Below the pieces are notes generated by a model that searched no databases, was not told where the DNA came from, and saw only the letters and a list, made by a program, of their open reading frames with translations. Below are positions 27,779-38,100 of a DNA stretch of 64,000 nt, one piece after another (position 1 is the first letter of the stretch; every line of letters begins with the position of its first letter). The position numbers and the translations under genes were made by a program. The DNA comes from Kordia sp965283645 (lineage in GTDB: Bacteria > Bacteroidota > Bacteroidia > Flavobacteriales > Flavobacteriaceae). The stretch is taken from the NCBI RefSeq assembly GCF_965283645.1, contig NZ_CBDIPG010000001.1, positions 3,038,001 through 3,102,000 on the forward strand. Direction: 5' to 3'.

Positions 27779-29011
27779 ATGAAAATACCAGCACTAAGAT
27801 CAAAAATTGGAGAACTTACATATTATGTAACCACACTTACATTTAATCAGATTAGAGACTTTGTTTCTCCAATTGATGACCAACTTCATACTTCTGAAAC
27901 ATTAAGAGATTTAATTCAAAGAAGTATAACTGAGAATTACGTAAGTATTAAGAACTACATATTGAATCAACCAAATATGTTTTTCAGTTCTCTAGTATTA
28001 GCAGTTTATGATAATTATCCTAATTGGGAAGAAATAAAAGTAAGTTACGAGGAAGATGAATATAATAGTATAGGGCTTCTTAGTTTCCCTGGACTACATA
28101 AAATATTTCCTGTTGATGGGCAACATAGAGTAGAAGGAATCAAAGCCGCATTAGAAGAAAACCCTGAATTAGGAATAAATAAAATTAGTGTTATTTTTAT
28201 TGGACATGATAATAACAATAAAGAAAAGACAAGACGACTATTTACAACTCTAAATAGATATGCAAAACCAGTTTCTTTGAGAGACATAATAGCTTTAGAT
28301 GAAGATGATACCGTTGCTATTATCACAAGAAGTCTCTTAGAGAATTTTGAATTATTCAAAGGTCGTAGAATTGTAGATATAAAAAACAAAGCTATACCAA
28401 GAACAAATACTGATGCGATAACTTCAATTATTACATTATACCAAGCAAATATTTTACTTGCGAAATTTTATTTCCAACAAAAGTTTGATAAGAAGCCAAC
28501 AAAGAAAAATTTCAATGAAGAGTTTCTGAAGTTTCGACCTCAAGTTGAAGTAATAAGAGATTTTAAATCCTATATAGTTAATTTTTGGACTTCTTTTGAG
28601 AATAAACTTTCTGTCGTGCAAGAATACACTAATACAGATACTAATATGGCAATGAATTATAGGAATAATACTGGTGGAAATTTAATTTTCAGACCTGTTG
28701 GACTATTACCTTTAATAAGTGCAATATTAGTTATAAAAGAAAGAGAAAATAATCTAGAACTCGAAGAAATTATTGAAAAATTTGATTCAATTGATTTTAC
28801 ATTGAATAACACTCCTTGGCGTGGTATAATGTGGAATCATATCGAGAATAAAATGATAATGAACAATTCAGTAATCACTAGACTTTTATTAATTTACTTA
28901 TATGATAAAGAATTACTAACCGAAAATGAATTAGTAAAAGTTCAAGAAGGCTATGCTTCAAAATTAAATATTAGTGAAGATACTGTTTATGATACGCTAG
29001 ACGCTATATGA
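27779..29011 (+). CDS. DGQHR-domain protein (DndB-like)
   Basis: The 410-residue protein has the signature FPVDGQHRVEGI (DGQHR at 113-117). It continues with ISVIFIGHD, TRRLFTTLNRYAKPVSLRDIIALDEDD and PRTNTDAITSI, all typical of DndB and related DGQHR proteins. In Dnd systems DndB acts as a transcriptional regulator and may bind modified DNA. Here it is the last gene of the plus-strand operon and ends inside the last codons of the PAPS-reductase-like gene on the other strand. It could sense or regulate phosphorothioation. Confidence 0.85.
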   Translation: MKIPALRSKIGELTYYVTTLTFNQIRDFVSPIDDQLHTSETLRDLIQRSITENYVSIKNYILNQPNMFFSSLVLAVYDNYPNWEEIKVSYEEDEYNSIGLLSFPGLHKIFPVDGQHRVEGIKAALEENPELGINKISVIFIGHDNNNKEKTRRLFTTLNRYAKPVSLRDIIALDEDDTVAIITRSLLENFELFKGRRIVDIKNKAIPRTNTDAITSIITLYQANILLAKFYFQQKFDKKPTKKNFNEEFLKFRPQVEVIRDFKSYIVNFWTSFENKLSVVQEYTNTDTNMAMNYRNNTGGNLIFRPVGLLPLISAILVIKERENNLELEEIIEKFDSIDFTLNNTPWRGIMWNHIENKMIMNNSVITRLLLIYLYDKELLTENELVKVQEGYASKLNISEDTVYDTLDAI

Positions 29012-30143
29012 AACAAGCTGTACAAGCGCCATCTTCTGCATCAATCAATTTATCTAACAATAGCTTAGAGTCTTTTGATTTTTCTTTATTTGCACGCTTT
29101 AGGTTACTTAATTTTATTTCTCTTATTCTTTCAGGTTGAATTAATTCTTTTAAAGATTCGTTGGCAACCCACGTAAACATTTCTTTTTCATTTTCATATT
29201 TCATTGCTTCTTTAAATTTTTCAGGATGTTGCTCGTACAACCATATCCACTCAATTTTTTGCTGGAAAAAGCAAAAGTAACAACCTGATCGACTTCTTGC
29301 ATATTCCCCAATTTGTCCATCTATTTCGTATTCAACTTTATTGTAATAGGCAGGAACTCCAACGCCGCTTTCTCTTAAAATTCTAAAAATATCGTCTCTG
29401 ACGAGATTGTCTTCATTTTCTAATAACGGATAGTCTTCCTCAATAGAAAGGGGATATTTGGTCGTTTTTAGATATTTAAAAATTGATTTATTGTATTCAA
29501 TAATTCCAAATGGTAGTAACGCATCAAGTTTATCTCTAATAATTCGCTCTGCTTCTAGTCTGTAATTTCTATCAAACGAAATAGGTTTAGAGAATATATC
29601 ATTTATCTTATCAAGTTTATTCCCATTAAAATATTCTCCAAAATATTCAAGCATTTGCTCTTGGTTTTTTGGGTCAAAAATCTTTCTTAAAACATCTTGA
29701 CTCCAAATATTTTTTCTGAAAGGAAAAATTGATTGAATATTGGATTCTTTAGATATATAACCTTCTCTTTGTTCATCGCCTCTTATTCCAACATAAGAAA
29801 CCGTTGGTTTTCCTTTTACAAATTTTTCAAAAGGTTTCAATTTCATTAAAGCCGTACACCATCTTGATTGCGGAGAAGGAAGATATCCTCGAAAAGACTT
29901 GAAATGAAAATCAAAAGGATCTTCTCCTGTACTTAGGATCTTTTTGTCTTCTAAACGATTGATTTTAATGCCTAAATAACTTTCAAGATTATCTATTAAT
30001 TGATAGGTTTCATCAAGTTCTTTTCCTGTATCAGTAAAATAATATTTAAAATCAAAACTCGGGTAGTTATCTTTTAGATAAATTGCTAAAGCCGCACTAT
30101 CTTTTCCTCCCGAAATTCCCATTACATGTTGTAGCTTACTCAT
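29004..30143 (-). CDS. DNA phosphorothioation PAPS-reductase-family protein (DndC/SspD-like)
   Basis: The 379-residue protein has the PP-loop SGGKDS (11-16) that adenylates the substrate in this ATP-pyrophosphatase family, and YYFTDTGKELDET. Cys96 (RWCTALMK), Cys288 and Cys291 (SGCYFC), and a C-terminal CTAC (Cys374, Cys377) are candidate ligands for an Fe-S cluster, as in DndC. It should activate the DNA backbone phosphate for sulfur insertion. Its start overlaps the end of the ATPase gene by 8 bp. A cysteine desulfurase partner (DndA/SspA) is not in the window; a housekeeping IscS could serve. Confidence 0.85.
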   Translation of the reverse strand: MSKLQHVMGISGGKDSAALAIYLKDNYPSFDFKYYFTDTGKELDETYQLIDNLESYLGIKINRLEDKKILSTGEDPFDFHFKSFRGYLPSPQSRWCTALMKLKPFEKFVKGKPTVSYVGIRGDEQREGYISKESNIQSIFPFRKNIWSQDVLRKIFDPKNQEQMLEYFGEYFNGNKLDKINDIFSKPISFDRNYRLEAERIIRDKLDALLPFGIIEYNKSIFKYLKTTKYPLSIEEDYPLLENEDNLVRDDIFRILRESGVGVPAYYNKVEYEIDGQIGEYARSRSGCYFCFFQQKIEWIWLYEQHPEKFKEAMKYENEKEMFTWVANESLKELIQPERIREIKLSNLKRANKEKSKDSKLLLDKLIDAEDGACTACFI

Positions 30144-33100
30144 CCAATTCTCTTTTTAATAGTTCACTCAATACTGCAATTCTTAGTTGCTTATCATCCG
30201 TTAGATTGTCTGACAAAGAAGCTATATTCTTTTCTATCTCTTGTTTCTGCTTTTTGGAAACTCTAACTAAATGATTTTTTAAACCACTTGAAGTAGATGT
30301 GAAATCAATTTTATATATATCTTCAGTGGCTTCATCAAAGTTAAGGTTTTTTATTTCACAAAGGTTGTCTAATTCTTTAACAATAAAATTAAGTTTCTCT
30401 TTTAATAAAATCTCATCTTTATCTGAAATTTTATTGAAAGGCTTTGAGATTAATGAGAAACAAATAGAATTTAACCAACTATCTCTATCGTCTAATTCAG
30501 AATTTACACGAAGCAAAAATGTTTTTTGCGATGGTAATACTTGATGTTCTTTGATGGATGCAAATCTTTTTTGCAGCAATGTTTTATACTTTGGAAAGCG
30601 AGCCTTATATCCTAAAATTTCACCCGTAATGTATTTTTCAAATCTAGTTAGAAGTTCTGCATAGGAATCTTTAACTTCTATGATCGTTTTTTGAAATTTC
30701 AGAATGTATTCATCAAAAAGTTTTTCATTAACGACTAATTCTTTTACATCATATCCTATTGCTTGAGGAAATTGCTCAAAAAAGACTTTCTCAGGATCTT
30801 TAGCGTTTGCAATAGCTTCCTTTAGACTTAATGCTTCCTTAGAAAGCTTCTTGGTGTTTTGAGAATACGGCTCAAGACTTTTATAGAGCACTAAAAATGG
30901 TTTTATACTTTCTACAAATGATTCATTAGATAGTTTGTCTTCTGAGTTTTGATTTAGATATCTTCTATATTTATTAAAAAGTGTCAATCTTAAATCGCTT
31001 AATTCAAAAGACTTGATCGAATATTCAAAAGGATTTCTTGTAATTAAATACAAGTTAGACTCATCTAAATATGGAATATATCCACTATCTACGTTATAAA
31101 GTGCATAGTCTCCTCTTTTTGTGAATAGAAACGTAGGAATAAGAAAATCTATGACACCTTGTTTTAGTTTATAAGGTTTAGATTTTAATGTATTTATTAG
31201 TTCCGTTATTTGTTTTGGTTCGTTTTTAGCATTCAAAAGAAATGTTTCACACTTATCCCAAACTTTATTGAAATTTTCATCACTCGAATTTGGTTTGGTT
31301 AGCACATAGCCTTGATCTTGTTTTCTATGAATCCCCGTATTCTTTATTAGACTCCAGTATATTGTTTTGTCAGCAGGAAATTTACTTTCAGGATATCCTA
31401 AATCTTTTTCCTGCCAATGATTAACTAATCTGAAAAAATACTGTTTGCGAGCTGAATTAATTGAACCTGAAACTTTATGTTTATTTATCAACTCCATGTT
31501 GATACTTGGAGTGTTTTGATAGATTTTGAAGCATATTTCAGATAGAAATTTATTGAATGTATGCTTATTACTAAATTCAACTTTTTCTCCATTAAAGAAC
31601 CAATCAATTTTATCAGAATACAAAGAATCTAATACATAATGATTCAACAATGCTTTCTGACTTTTTCGAATACTTTTCAACTCTTTAATTGCAAATTTAT
31701 CATCAGTATCAACTTCACTCAACACTTTTTCAGTTTTCGCAATGTCTATCAATGTTTTTTTGATTGTAGCAGTATTTCTGTATAAACCGTATAATATTAC
31801 TTCCTCATTTTCTTTAGTGAAAGAAATTAGCTCATCATCAGTTAAATTCTCATTAAAGATTAGATTTATAAAACCATCAATTTCGTTGATTGGATTGTCT
31901 TTTATAGGTAATTCGCTAATTCTAAATTGAAATAATCTTGGAGTTCCTGTTTTATATAAAAATTCTTTAGCTACTAGAACTGAAAAACTAAATGCTTCAC
32001 TTAATTTGCTAACAACATCTATTTCCGTATTCACTCGATTAGATACATTTAACATCTCTTGTTCAATATCTAAATCAGTTCCACCGTATAGTTTATAGGA
32101 ATTATTGAATGTGTTGTATCTAATGATTTTTAAACTCACTAATTGCTTTAATGATGTTTTTACTTTTTTAACACCATACTTTACTGAAAAATAGTTTCCA
32201 AATAATTTTTCATCTAAAGAAGCGCCTTTGCTAGAGAATAAATTGAGTAACCCAATACTTTTAATTAAATCTAAAGCTATATTTTGATCTGTATCTACTT
32301 TTGCTTCTGCTTTCTCAATAGATTCTTTAATTAATGCCCAAGAGGCATAATCAGGATTCAATTTGCTAACAAGTGTAGCATATAGGTTTACTAACAAATA
32401 GTCATAAACTTTAGTCAAATCAAATAATTCATCCGACTTTAATTCTTCTAAGCCTAAATGATCCGTGGTTTGTAAGAATGAAAATAAAGATCGTTCATTC
32501 TGACCATAACGCTGAAGCGAAAGTGTCAATACAATTGCTGAAAATAAATCTAACGGATATAGTTTGTTGACAATATCTTCTAAATAAGAATTTGTGATTT
32601 TAAAGCAATTATGATTTTCATTAATCTGAATTAATTTATTGAGATACTTTTCATTCCTTTTTTTACTCCCATAAATTGAAGCAAAATATTCAGAAGCCAT
32701 ATATAGCAATTGCTCAACAGGCTCATTAAATGTAATTTCTTTTAATCTTCCTTTTACTTTTGCCCATTCATTTTTTTGAACATCTGTTAAGTTATAGGAA
32801 TATGAATCTATTGCTTGATGTACCGTTGTTAAAAGAATAATATTTCTGTCAGGATCATTTACAAATTCTGCCAATTGCTGAATGAAATACATTTCTCTTT
32901 CAGGATTATTTTTTGAAGCGAACTCTAAAAATTTTCCAAATTCATCAATACATATTAATAAAATTCCTTTCTTTTTCTTGATTACTTCATACTCTTGATA
33001 TAAAGCGTCAAATATTTTCTGATTCCCCTTAAGATTATTCTTTAGAGAAAAATGAGATTCAAAATAACTTATTAGAGAATTATACTCTCCGACAATATTT

Positions 33101-33366
33101 ATAGTTTTTACAAATTTTATATCACTTTGCGGGAAGTCGAAATAGTTAGTCGTATCATTTTTTGATAAACTTTTATTAAATGCCCAAAGAAAAGAAGATT
33201 TTCCTGTTCCATAAGAACCAATAATGCTAAAAGAATGTGTGCCATTATTGAACTCATCAAGAATCAATCTAGCAACTGAATTCGTATTCCTTGTCGGTAT
33301 ATAATTTACTTCTCTATTCTCATCTCTAATAATATTAGTAGAAGATATATATTGATTTTTACTCAT
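30136..33366 (-). CDS. Large P-loop ATPase (SspC-like)
   Basis: The 1076-residue protein has Walker A GSYGTGKSS (50-58) and Walker B LLICIDEFGKF (Asp141, Glu142) in an ORC/AAA-like N-terminal domain, with a long helical remainder. It occupies the position of SspC between the DUF4007 and PAPS-reductase-like genes and overlaps both by 8 bp. BrxC of BREX systems has a similar layout but would come with PglZ and PglX, which are absent. It is probably needed to load or position the modification complex on DNA. Confidence 0.72.
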   Translation of the reverse strand: MSKNQYISSTNIIRDENREVNYIPTRNTNSVARLILDEFNNGTHSFSIIGSYGTGKSSFLWAFNKSLSKNDTTNYFDFPQSDIKFVKTINIVGEYNSLISYFESHFSLKNNLKGNQKIFDALYQEYEVIKKKKGILLICIDEFGKFLEFASKNNPEREMYFIQQLAEFVNDPDRNIILLTTVHQAIDSYSYNLTDVQKNEWAKVKGRLKEITFNEPVEQLLYMASEYFASIYGSKKRNEKYLNKLIQINENHNCFKITNSYLEDIVNKLYPLDLFSAIVLTLSLQRYGQNERSLFSFLQTTDHLGLEELKSDELFDLTKVYDYLLVNLYATLVSKLNPDYASWALIKESIEKAEAKVDTDQNIALDLIKSIGLLNLFSSKGASLDEKLFGNYFSVKYGVKKVKTSLKQLVSLKIIRYNTFNNSYKLYGGTDLDIEQEMLNVSNRVNTEIDVVSKLSEAFSFSVLVAKEFLYKTGTPRLFQFRISELPIKDNPINEIDGFINLIFNENLTDDELISFTKENEEVILYGLYRNTATIKKTLIDIAKTEKVLSEVDTDDKFAIKELKSIRKSQKALLNHYVLDSLYSDKIDWFFNGEKVEFSNKHTFNKFLSEICFKIYQNTPSINMELINKHKVSGSINSARKQYFFRLVNHWQEKDLGYPESKFPADKTIYWSLIKNTGIHRKQDQGYVLTKPNSSDENFNKVWDKCETFLLNAKNEPKQITELINTLKSKPYKLKQGVIDFLIPTFLFTKRGDYALYNVDSGYIPYLDESNLYLITRNPFEYSIKSFELSDLRLTLFNKYRRYLNQNSEDKLSNESFVESIKPFLVLYKSLEPYSQNTKKLSKEALSLKEAIANAKDPEKVFFEQFPQAIGYDVKELVVNEKLFDEYILKFQKTIIEVKDSYAELLTRFEKYITGEILGYKARFPKYKTLLQKRFASIKEHQVLPSQKTFLLRVNSELDDRDSWLNSICFSLISKPFNKISDKDEILLKEKLNFIVKELDNLCEIKNLNFDEATEDIYKIDFTSTSSGLKNHLVRVSKKQKQEIEKNIASLSDNLTDDKQLRIAVLSELLKRELDE

Positions 33367-34207
33367 AGCATTTTTCTAATATTTTTAAAGAATTAGGTTT
33401 ATTACCTTTAAACTGTAATTCTTTAACGCCTGCATCATTTGTGTATAAGATACTTGAATATTTTTCAGAAATTTGAATTAATTTCTTTTCCAATTGTTCT
33501 TGGGTAAAAGCAAAAATATTACCTACACTATTGAAATCATTGAATAATTGTTTAAAACTTATGGATTGCCCATAGTTTTGATTTTCTAATATCACAAACA
33601 AAACTAAATCCAATGGAATACTATTTTCAGTAGCATTTTGAATGTAAAATTTTAAGCTAGTATCTTTTTTAATTTCGTGAACTAAGGATAAATCAGATAG
33701 TAATCCATAAAAACTATCTTCAATATTTTTGATATCTTTTGAATAATAGGTTCTTAGAAAGATTGAAAAATCTTTACCTAATGTATTTTTATTTATTTTA
33801 GAATTTTCACTCAACATGTACGAAACAAAGTTGTCTTTATCAAATTCAGGTTTTATCTTTCTAAAATGATTGAAGATAATGGAGTAAATGGATGAATACT
33901 CTTGTGACACTAATAAATAATGAAGTAACCATAATGTTGTTTCATTTTCTAGATACTTATCTTTTCCACTTTCTTCATTAAATATGAAGTCAGCTATTTC
34001 CGTGTTTTTCTCATTTTCTAAATCAATTACGTTAAATGCTTTTAACCAAAAACGAATTGAGTTTACCATGTTTCTACCAACTCCTAAATCAATACAAGCT
34101 TCATCTGTAAATTTTCCATTGTTATTCACAAAGTCAAATCCTTTTTTCAACCACAAATTTTTGCAGTGGAATGTTTCATGTCCAGAAAATATCAATTTTG
34201 AATTCAC
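33359..34207 (-). CDS. DUF4007 protein (SspB-like nickase candidate)
   Basis: The 282-residue frame starts with GTG at 34207; an in-frame TAA lies two codons upstream and no earlier start is possible. The motif SGHETFHCKNLWLKKGFDFV and the following DLGVGRNMVNSIRFWLKAF mark DUF4007. As I recall, SspB of the SspABCD system has this domain and DNA-nicking activity; I state this from memory. The gene is first of the three tightly overlapping modification genes, 112 bp after the 270-residue gene. A nick would precede sulfur insertion. Confidence 0.78.
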   Translation of the reverse strand: MNSKLIFSGHETFHCKNLWLKKGFDFVNNNGKFTDEACIDLGVGRNMVNSIRFWLKAFNVIDLENEKNTEIADFIFNEESGKDKYLENETTLWLLHYLLVSQEYSSIYSIIFNHFRKIKPEFDKDNFVSYMLSENSKINKNTLGKDFSIFLRTYYSKDIKNIEDSFYGLLSDLSLVHEIKKDTSLKFYIQNATENSIPLDLVLFVILENQNYGQSISFKQLFNDFNSVGNIFAFTQEQLEKKLIQISEKYSSILYTNDAGVKELQFKGNKPNSLKILEKCYE

Positions 34208-34319
34208 AGCTTAAATTTATTAAAAATTACAGTCAATTATCCTAAATATAAAGTTTTGGCTAAAGTATGAAAAAACCTAGTTATTGTGATTGTTAAACTA
34301 TATTAAGTGTGTCGTTATT

Positions 34320-35132
34320 TTAATATTGATAATATTTAGTTACAGCTGAAGACAATTTAGATTCTAATGTATATCCTTCAAATTGGCACACACTATTTTT
34401 AGAATGTCTTATTTCATATTCTTTCTGACTATCTTCATCATTCTCGTATTCTAGCAATAGAAATTTAATTGAACTTTTATGTGATTCAATCGTGTTGTCT
34501 TCAAAGTCATAAAAAGTACTATCCTTTTTTTGGTTGTTAAAAAAAGAAACAAAATCATTCTGTTTCACTACGTTTAAAGTTGGTCTATTTTTATGTGTCA
34601 GAAACTCTTCGACGCTATTATTCAATTTATGAGTTTGAAATATTTTATATCCTAAAAATCTTTTGCTCTTTTGCGAAACTCCTTTATCTATTCTTTTATT
34701 TATATCAAAAAAATCTTGTGTTAGATCGCTATAATAGTATTCAAAATCAATTGTTTCTAAATTCTGAATTTTAGTTTTATTTCTTAAAAATTCATTTCCG
34801 ATGTGTGTAACTTTATAAATTATTTCATCATTCTGAATACTTTCAGTCATCAATTCATTTTTTAATAAATAATGAAATTGCATGATCGCAAAATCAGTAT
34901 CCTTAATTCCTAAAAAATCACAGATCGCTTTGTGTGATGAAACATCATTATTAATTAATTCTAAAATAATTTTACTGAATCGATCAATTTCAACATTTTT
35001 TTCAACAACAATTTTCTGTTTGCACTGCCAAAACGGAATAAACATTTCTTTGATAGTCTTTAACGCGAAATCCTCTGTTGTTTTATGATCTTTAAACTTA
35101 TTAAATATTTTCTCTTGAAATTTCTTATCCAT
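34320..35132 (-). CDS. Winged-helix-like protein of the defence island
   Basis: The 270-residue protein is not a family I recognise. Residues 45-125 read like a winged helix (ILELINNDVSSHKAICDFLG, IMQFHYLLKNELM, YKVTHIGNEFL). The rest is charged, with aromatic strands such as FEYYYSDLTQDFFD. Its ATG overlaps the end of the helicase gene by 8 bp, so the two proteins are probably made together and may act as partners. DNA binding is inference from the pattern. Confidence 0.55.
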   Translation of the reverse strand: MDKKFQEKIFNKFKDHKTTEDFALKTIKEMFIPFWQCKQKIVVEKNVEIDRFSKIILELINNDVSSHKAICDFLGIKDTDFAIMQFHYLLKNELMTESIQNDEIIYKVTHIGNEFLRNKTKIQNLETIDFEYYYSDLTQDFFDINKRIDKGVSQKSKRFLGYKIFQTHKLNNSVEEFLTHKNRPTLNVVKQNDFVSFFNNQKKDSTFYDFEDNTIESHKSSIKFLLLEYENDEDSQKEYEIRHSKNSVCQFEGYTLESKLSSAVTKYYQY

Positions 35133-38100
35133 TTAAAGCTTCTTTTAATGAGTTATAAATCAATCCTTGTTCCTCTATTTCTTTGATAATATTTTTAAGC
35201 TTGAAATCATTGAATCTATCATCTTTATATAACATAGCTCTTTTCAAAATATATTCACTATCTCCAACAATGATTAACAAGCGTTTTGCTCTTGAAAGCG
35301 CTACATTTATTCTACGATAATCTTGAAGGAAACCTAATATACTTTTATTACTGTCACTTCTCACAATATCATAAATAATTATGTCTCGCTCCGATCCCTG
35401 AAATTTATCTACTGTATTTATTTCAATTAATGATTTAGAATTATTATCCTTTTTGATATTGAAGTTTGAATATTTCTCATGTTTTATTTGATTCCTTAAT
35501 AAATTAACTTGCCCTCTGTAACCTGCAATAACACCAATATTGAAAGGTTTATCCTTATCTAAGTTTCCGTGATAAAGTTCATTCAATTTTTGAAGAGTTT
35601 CTTCAATAACTCTTGCGTTACAATAATTTTTCCTATCGAACTTATTTCCATTATCGTTTGGTTTATTTTTATTTGAAGTAGCTATAAATATTATGGAATT
35701 GGGAACTTCTATTGCTTTTTGATTTTCTATTATTTGAACTAAAGGTTTCTTTAAGTTTAACCCATGTGACTTATCATCATCATAGGTATTTAAGATATCA
35801 ATTTCTACATTAGGATTCTTTAGTTTTTTATCATAAAAATGATTTGAAATTAAATTTCCTATATGTCTTGGCATTCGATATTGAATATCTAACATCTTTA
35901 TGTATGGTTCCAAGCTTGGATTTTGTTCAAATGAAGTAATCAATTTTTCAAATAAACTTTTCCCAAATGTCTTTTCAAAGTCTAATCCATTATCATCAAG
36001 CTGTTTTTTAACTTTATCTTTTATTAATTCTTCTCTCGTGATTACAGGTGGTAATTGTTTGTGATCACCAATCATAATAATATTGCGCCCCATACTTATT
36101 GGTACAAGTGTTTCCGCAGGTGAAGCTTTACTAGCTTCATCCATGATAACATAATCAAATTTTAAATTGATTTTTCGGTACTTTGAACTTGCGATATGAA
36201 TACAAGTCGCTCCAAAAACATTCATGGACATTGCATACGCTGTTCCTAAATCTATGGTTGTACTTCCATTATTTAACACTGATTTCCCTTCTGTTGTTGC
36301 ATTAGAAATAAAAGCAAACCATTCTTTTTGTAGTTGTAATAATTTTAGATTAGTTGTTCCTAGTTCTTTTTTGAAAATATTTTCAATAGATTTCTTTGTA
36401 TTTACATCTTTGAATAGCTTCTTAATATAGCTTGGACTAGTTCTCAATCTTTTGAAAAATTCGTTCAAGACTTCCTTTTCATTGCTTTTTTGTATTCTGC
36501 TGTAAAATGAATAAAATTTGATTAGTGCTTTATTTTTTGATCTTGCTCCAATTTTGCTATTCAGGTTCTCAATAGATTTTGATTGTGTTTGCTGAATCCA
36601 ATGGTTCAACTTGTTTTCAAACAAATGTGCTTTGACATCTTGCTGTATACTATCATTTTCTACAACTTCATTACTTGCCAATCGCATAAATAAAATTTCT
36701 TTGGGAAGTCTTTCCAATACATTGTCAACTGCTAAATTTGATTGGGAAGTAATTAATATTTTACAATTAGAATTTTTAGCTACCAATTGCTCTACTAATT
36801 CTACAATAACAGTCGTTTTTCCTGCTCCTGGAGGTCCTTGTATAAGGAATACTGGTTTTCTATGTAAAGCTTCTAAAACGGCTTCCTTTTGACTTTCATC
36901 ATTTTTTAATTTATCCGATTTAAGATTTTCTTCAAAATCATCATAATCAAAATCAATACGATTGAATGTTGGAGTTTTTTCGGGAGTTGTCAAAATTCCG
37001 ATAATCTCTGGATTTTCAATAGTTCTTTCTTTGAATTGCTTACAAGCTTCAAGTTGTTTCTTGTATTGACTTATTTCTTGTGTTACATCTTGTATAAGTT
37101 TTCCTTTAGCTGGAATTTCTTCAAGATCAACTTTCGTGTCTTTTAAAATTAATGATTGATCTGATGAATCAAAGTCGAGAATTGTTCCAATCTCAGAATC
37201 GTCGATATATAAAACAACTTTCTCCTTTTTGAGTTTTCTAATTTCATCCCAATCAATAAAATCTTCCGTTAAGTTAAATCGTATATTTTGTTGATTATCT
37301 CTCGTTTCAACTCTTTCAACATAGTTTGCTTTAAAAGCTTTTTCTTCTATGAACTTTTTTTCTTCTTTAGGAAGTGCTTGCCACTCTTCTAAAGTATTTG
37401 TGTGACTTTTATATTGACTAGCCAATTTATTTTTCTCATCATATTTATCTTGAAAGAATTCAAAACAATCAAAACTTGTGTAATCTAATGCGAAACTGAA
37501 ATTTGCAATTGAACCAATCTTTATTGTTTTTTCATAACGATCATTTATATAAGGAATAAATAGATAGTTCTGCGGATCAACATAATAACGTCCTGAATAA
37601 TTTTCTGTACTAAACTGCCCCATAATTTGACCTTGTTTAGATTTTTCAGTTTCAATAGTCCAATAACAGACTTCATTCATTTCTTTTATTATTGGCTCAA
37701 AGTCATCATCTGAAACATTTGATTTGATTTTGATAGTATTTCTTGTATCTGAAATATTTAATGACTCTTTAATTTCATTTATATCATCTATAAGTTCTGA
37801 ATATTTCTTGTACCGATCTATTCGTTCTTTCGCTAAACTCTTGGGAATTATATTGGCTTTGTTAGCTAAATACTCTTGATATAGAGTCGCTATCGCGAAG
37901 ATATCGTCTTGTATTTTCGGTTTTTGATTCGCTATAATTTCGGGAGATAAAAAACCTTCGTCAAGTGCGTGGTAAAGCTTGAAAATTTCAAATAATCCAA
38001 TGTATTTTATGAGTACTTCATCATTATTATTTAATAATACCGTTTCATCATTCAATACAAACCCGTATCTGTTTTTACTTTTGAGAAGATTTAATGTCTT

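Noticed and set aside
30136..33366. BREX system (BrxC)
   Set aside because: The ATPase resembles BrxC in layout, but PglZ, PglX and BrxL are absent and DUF4007 plus a PP-loop protein fit an Ssp-like set better.
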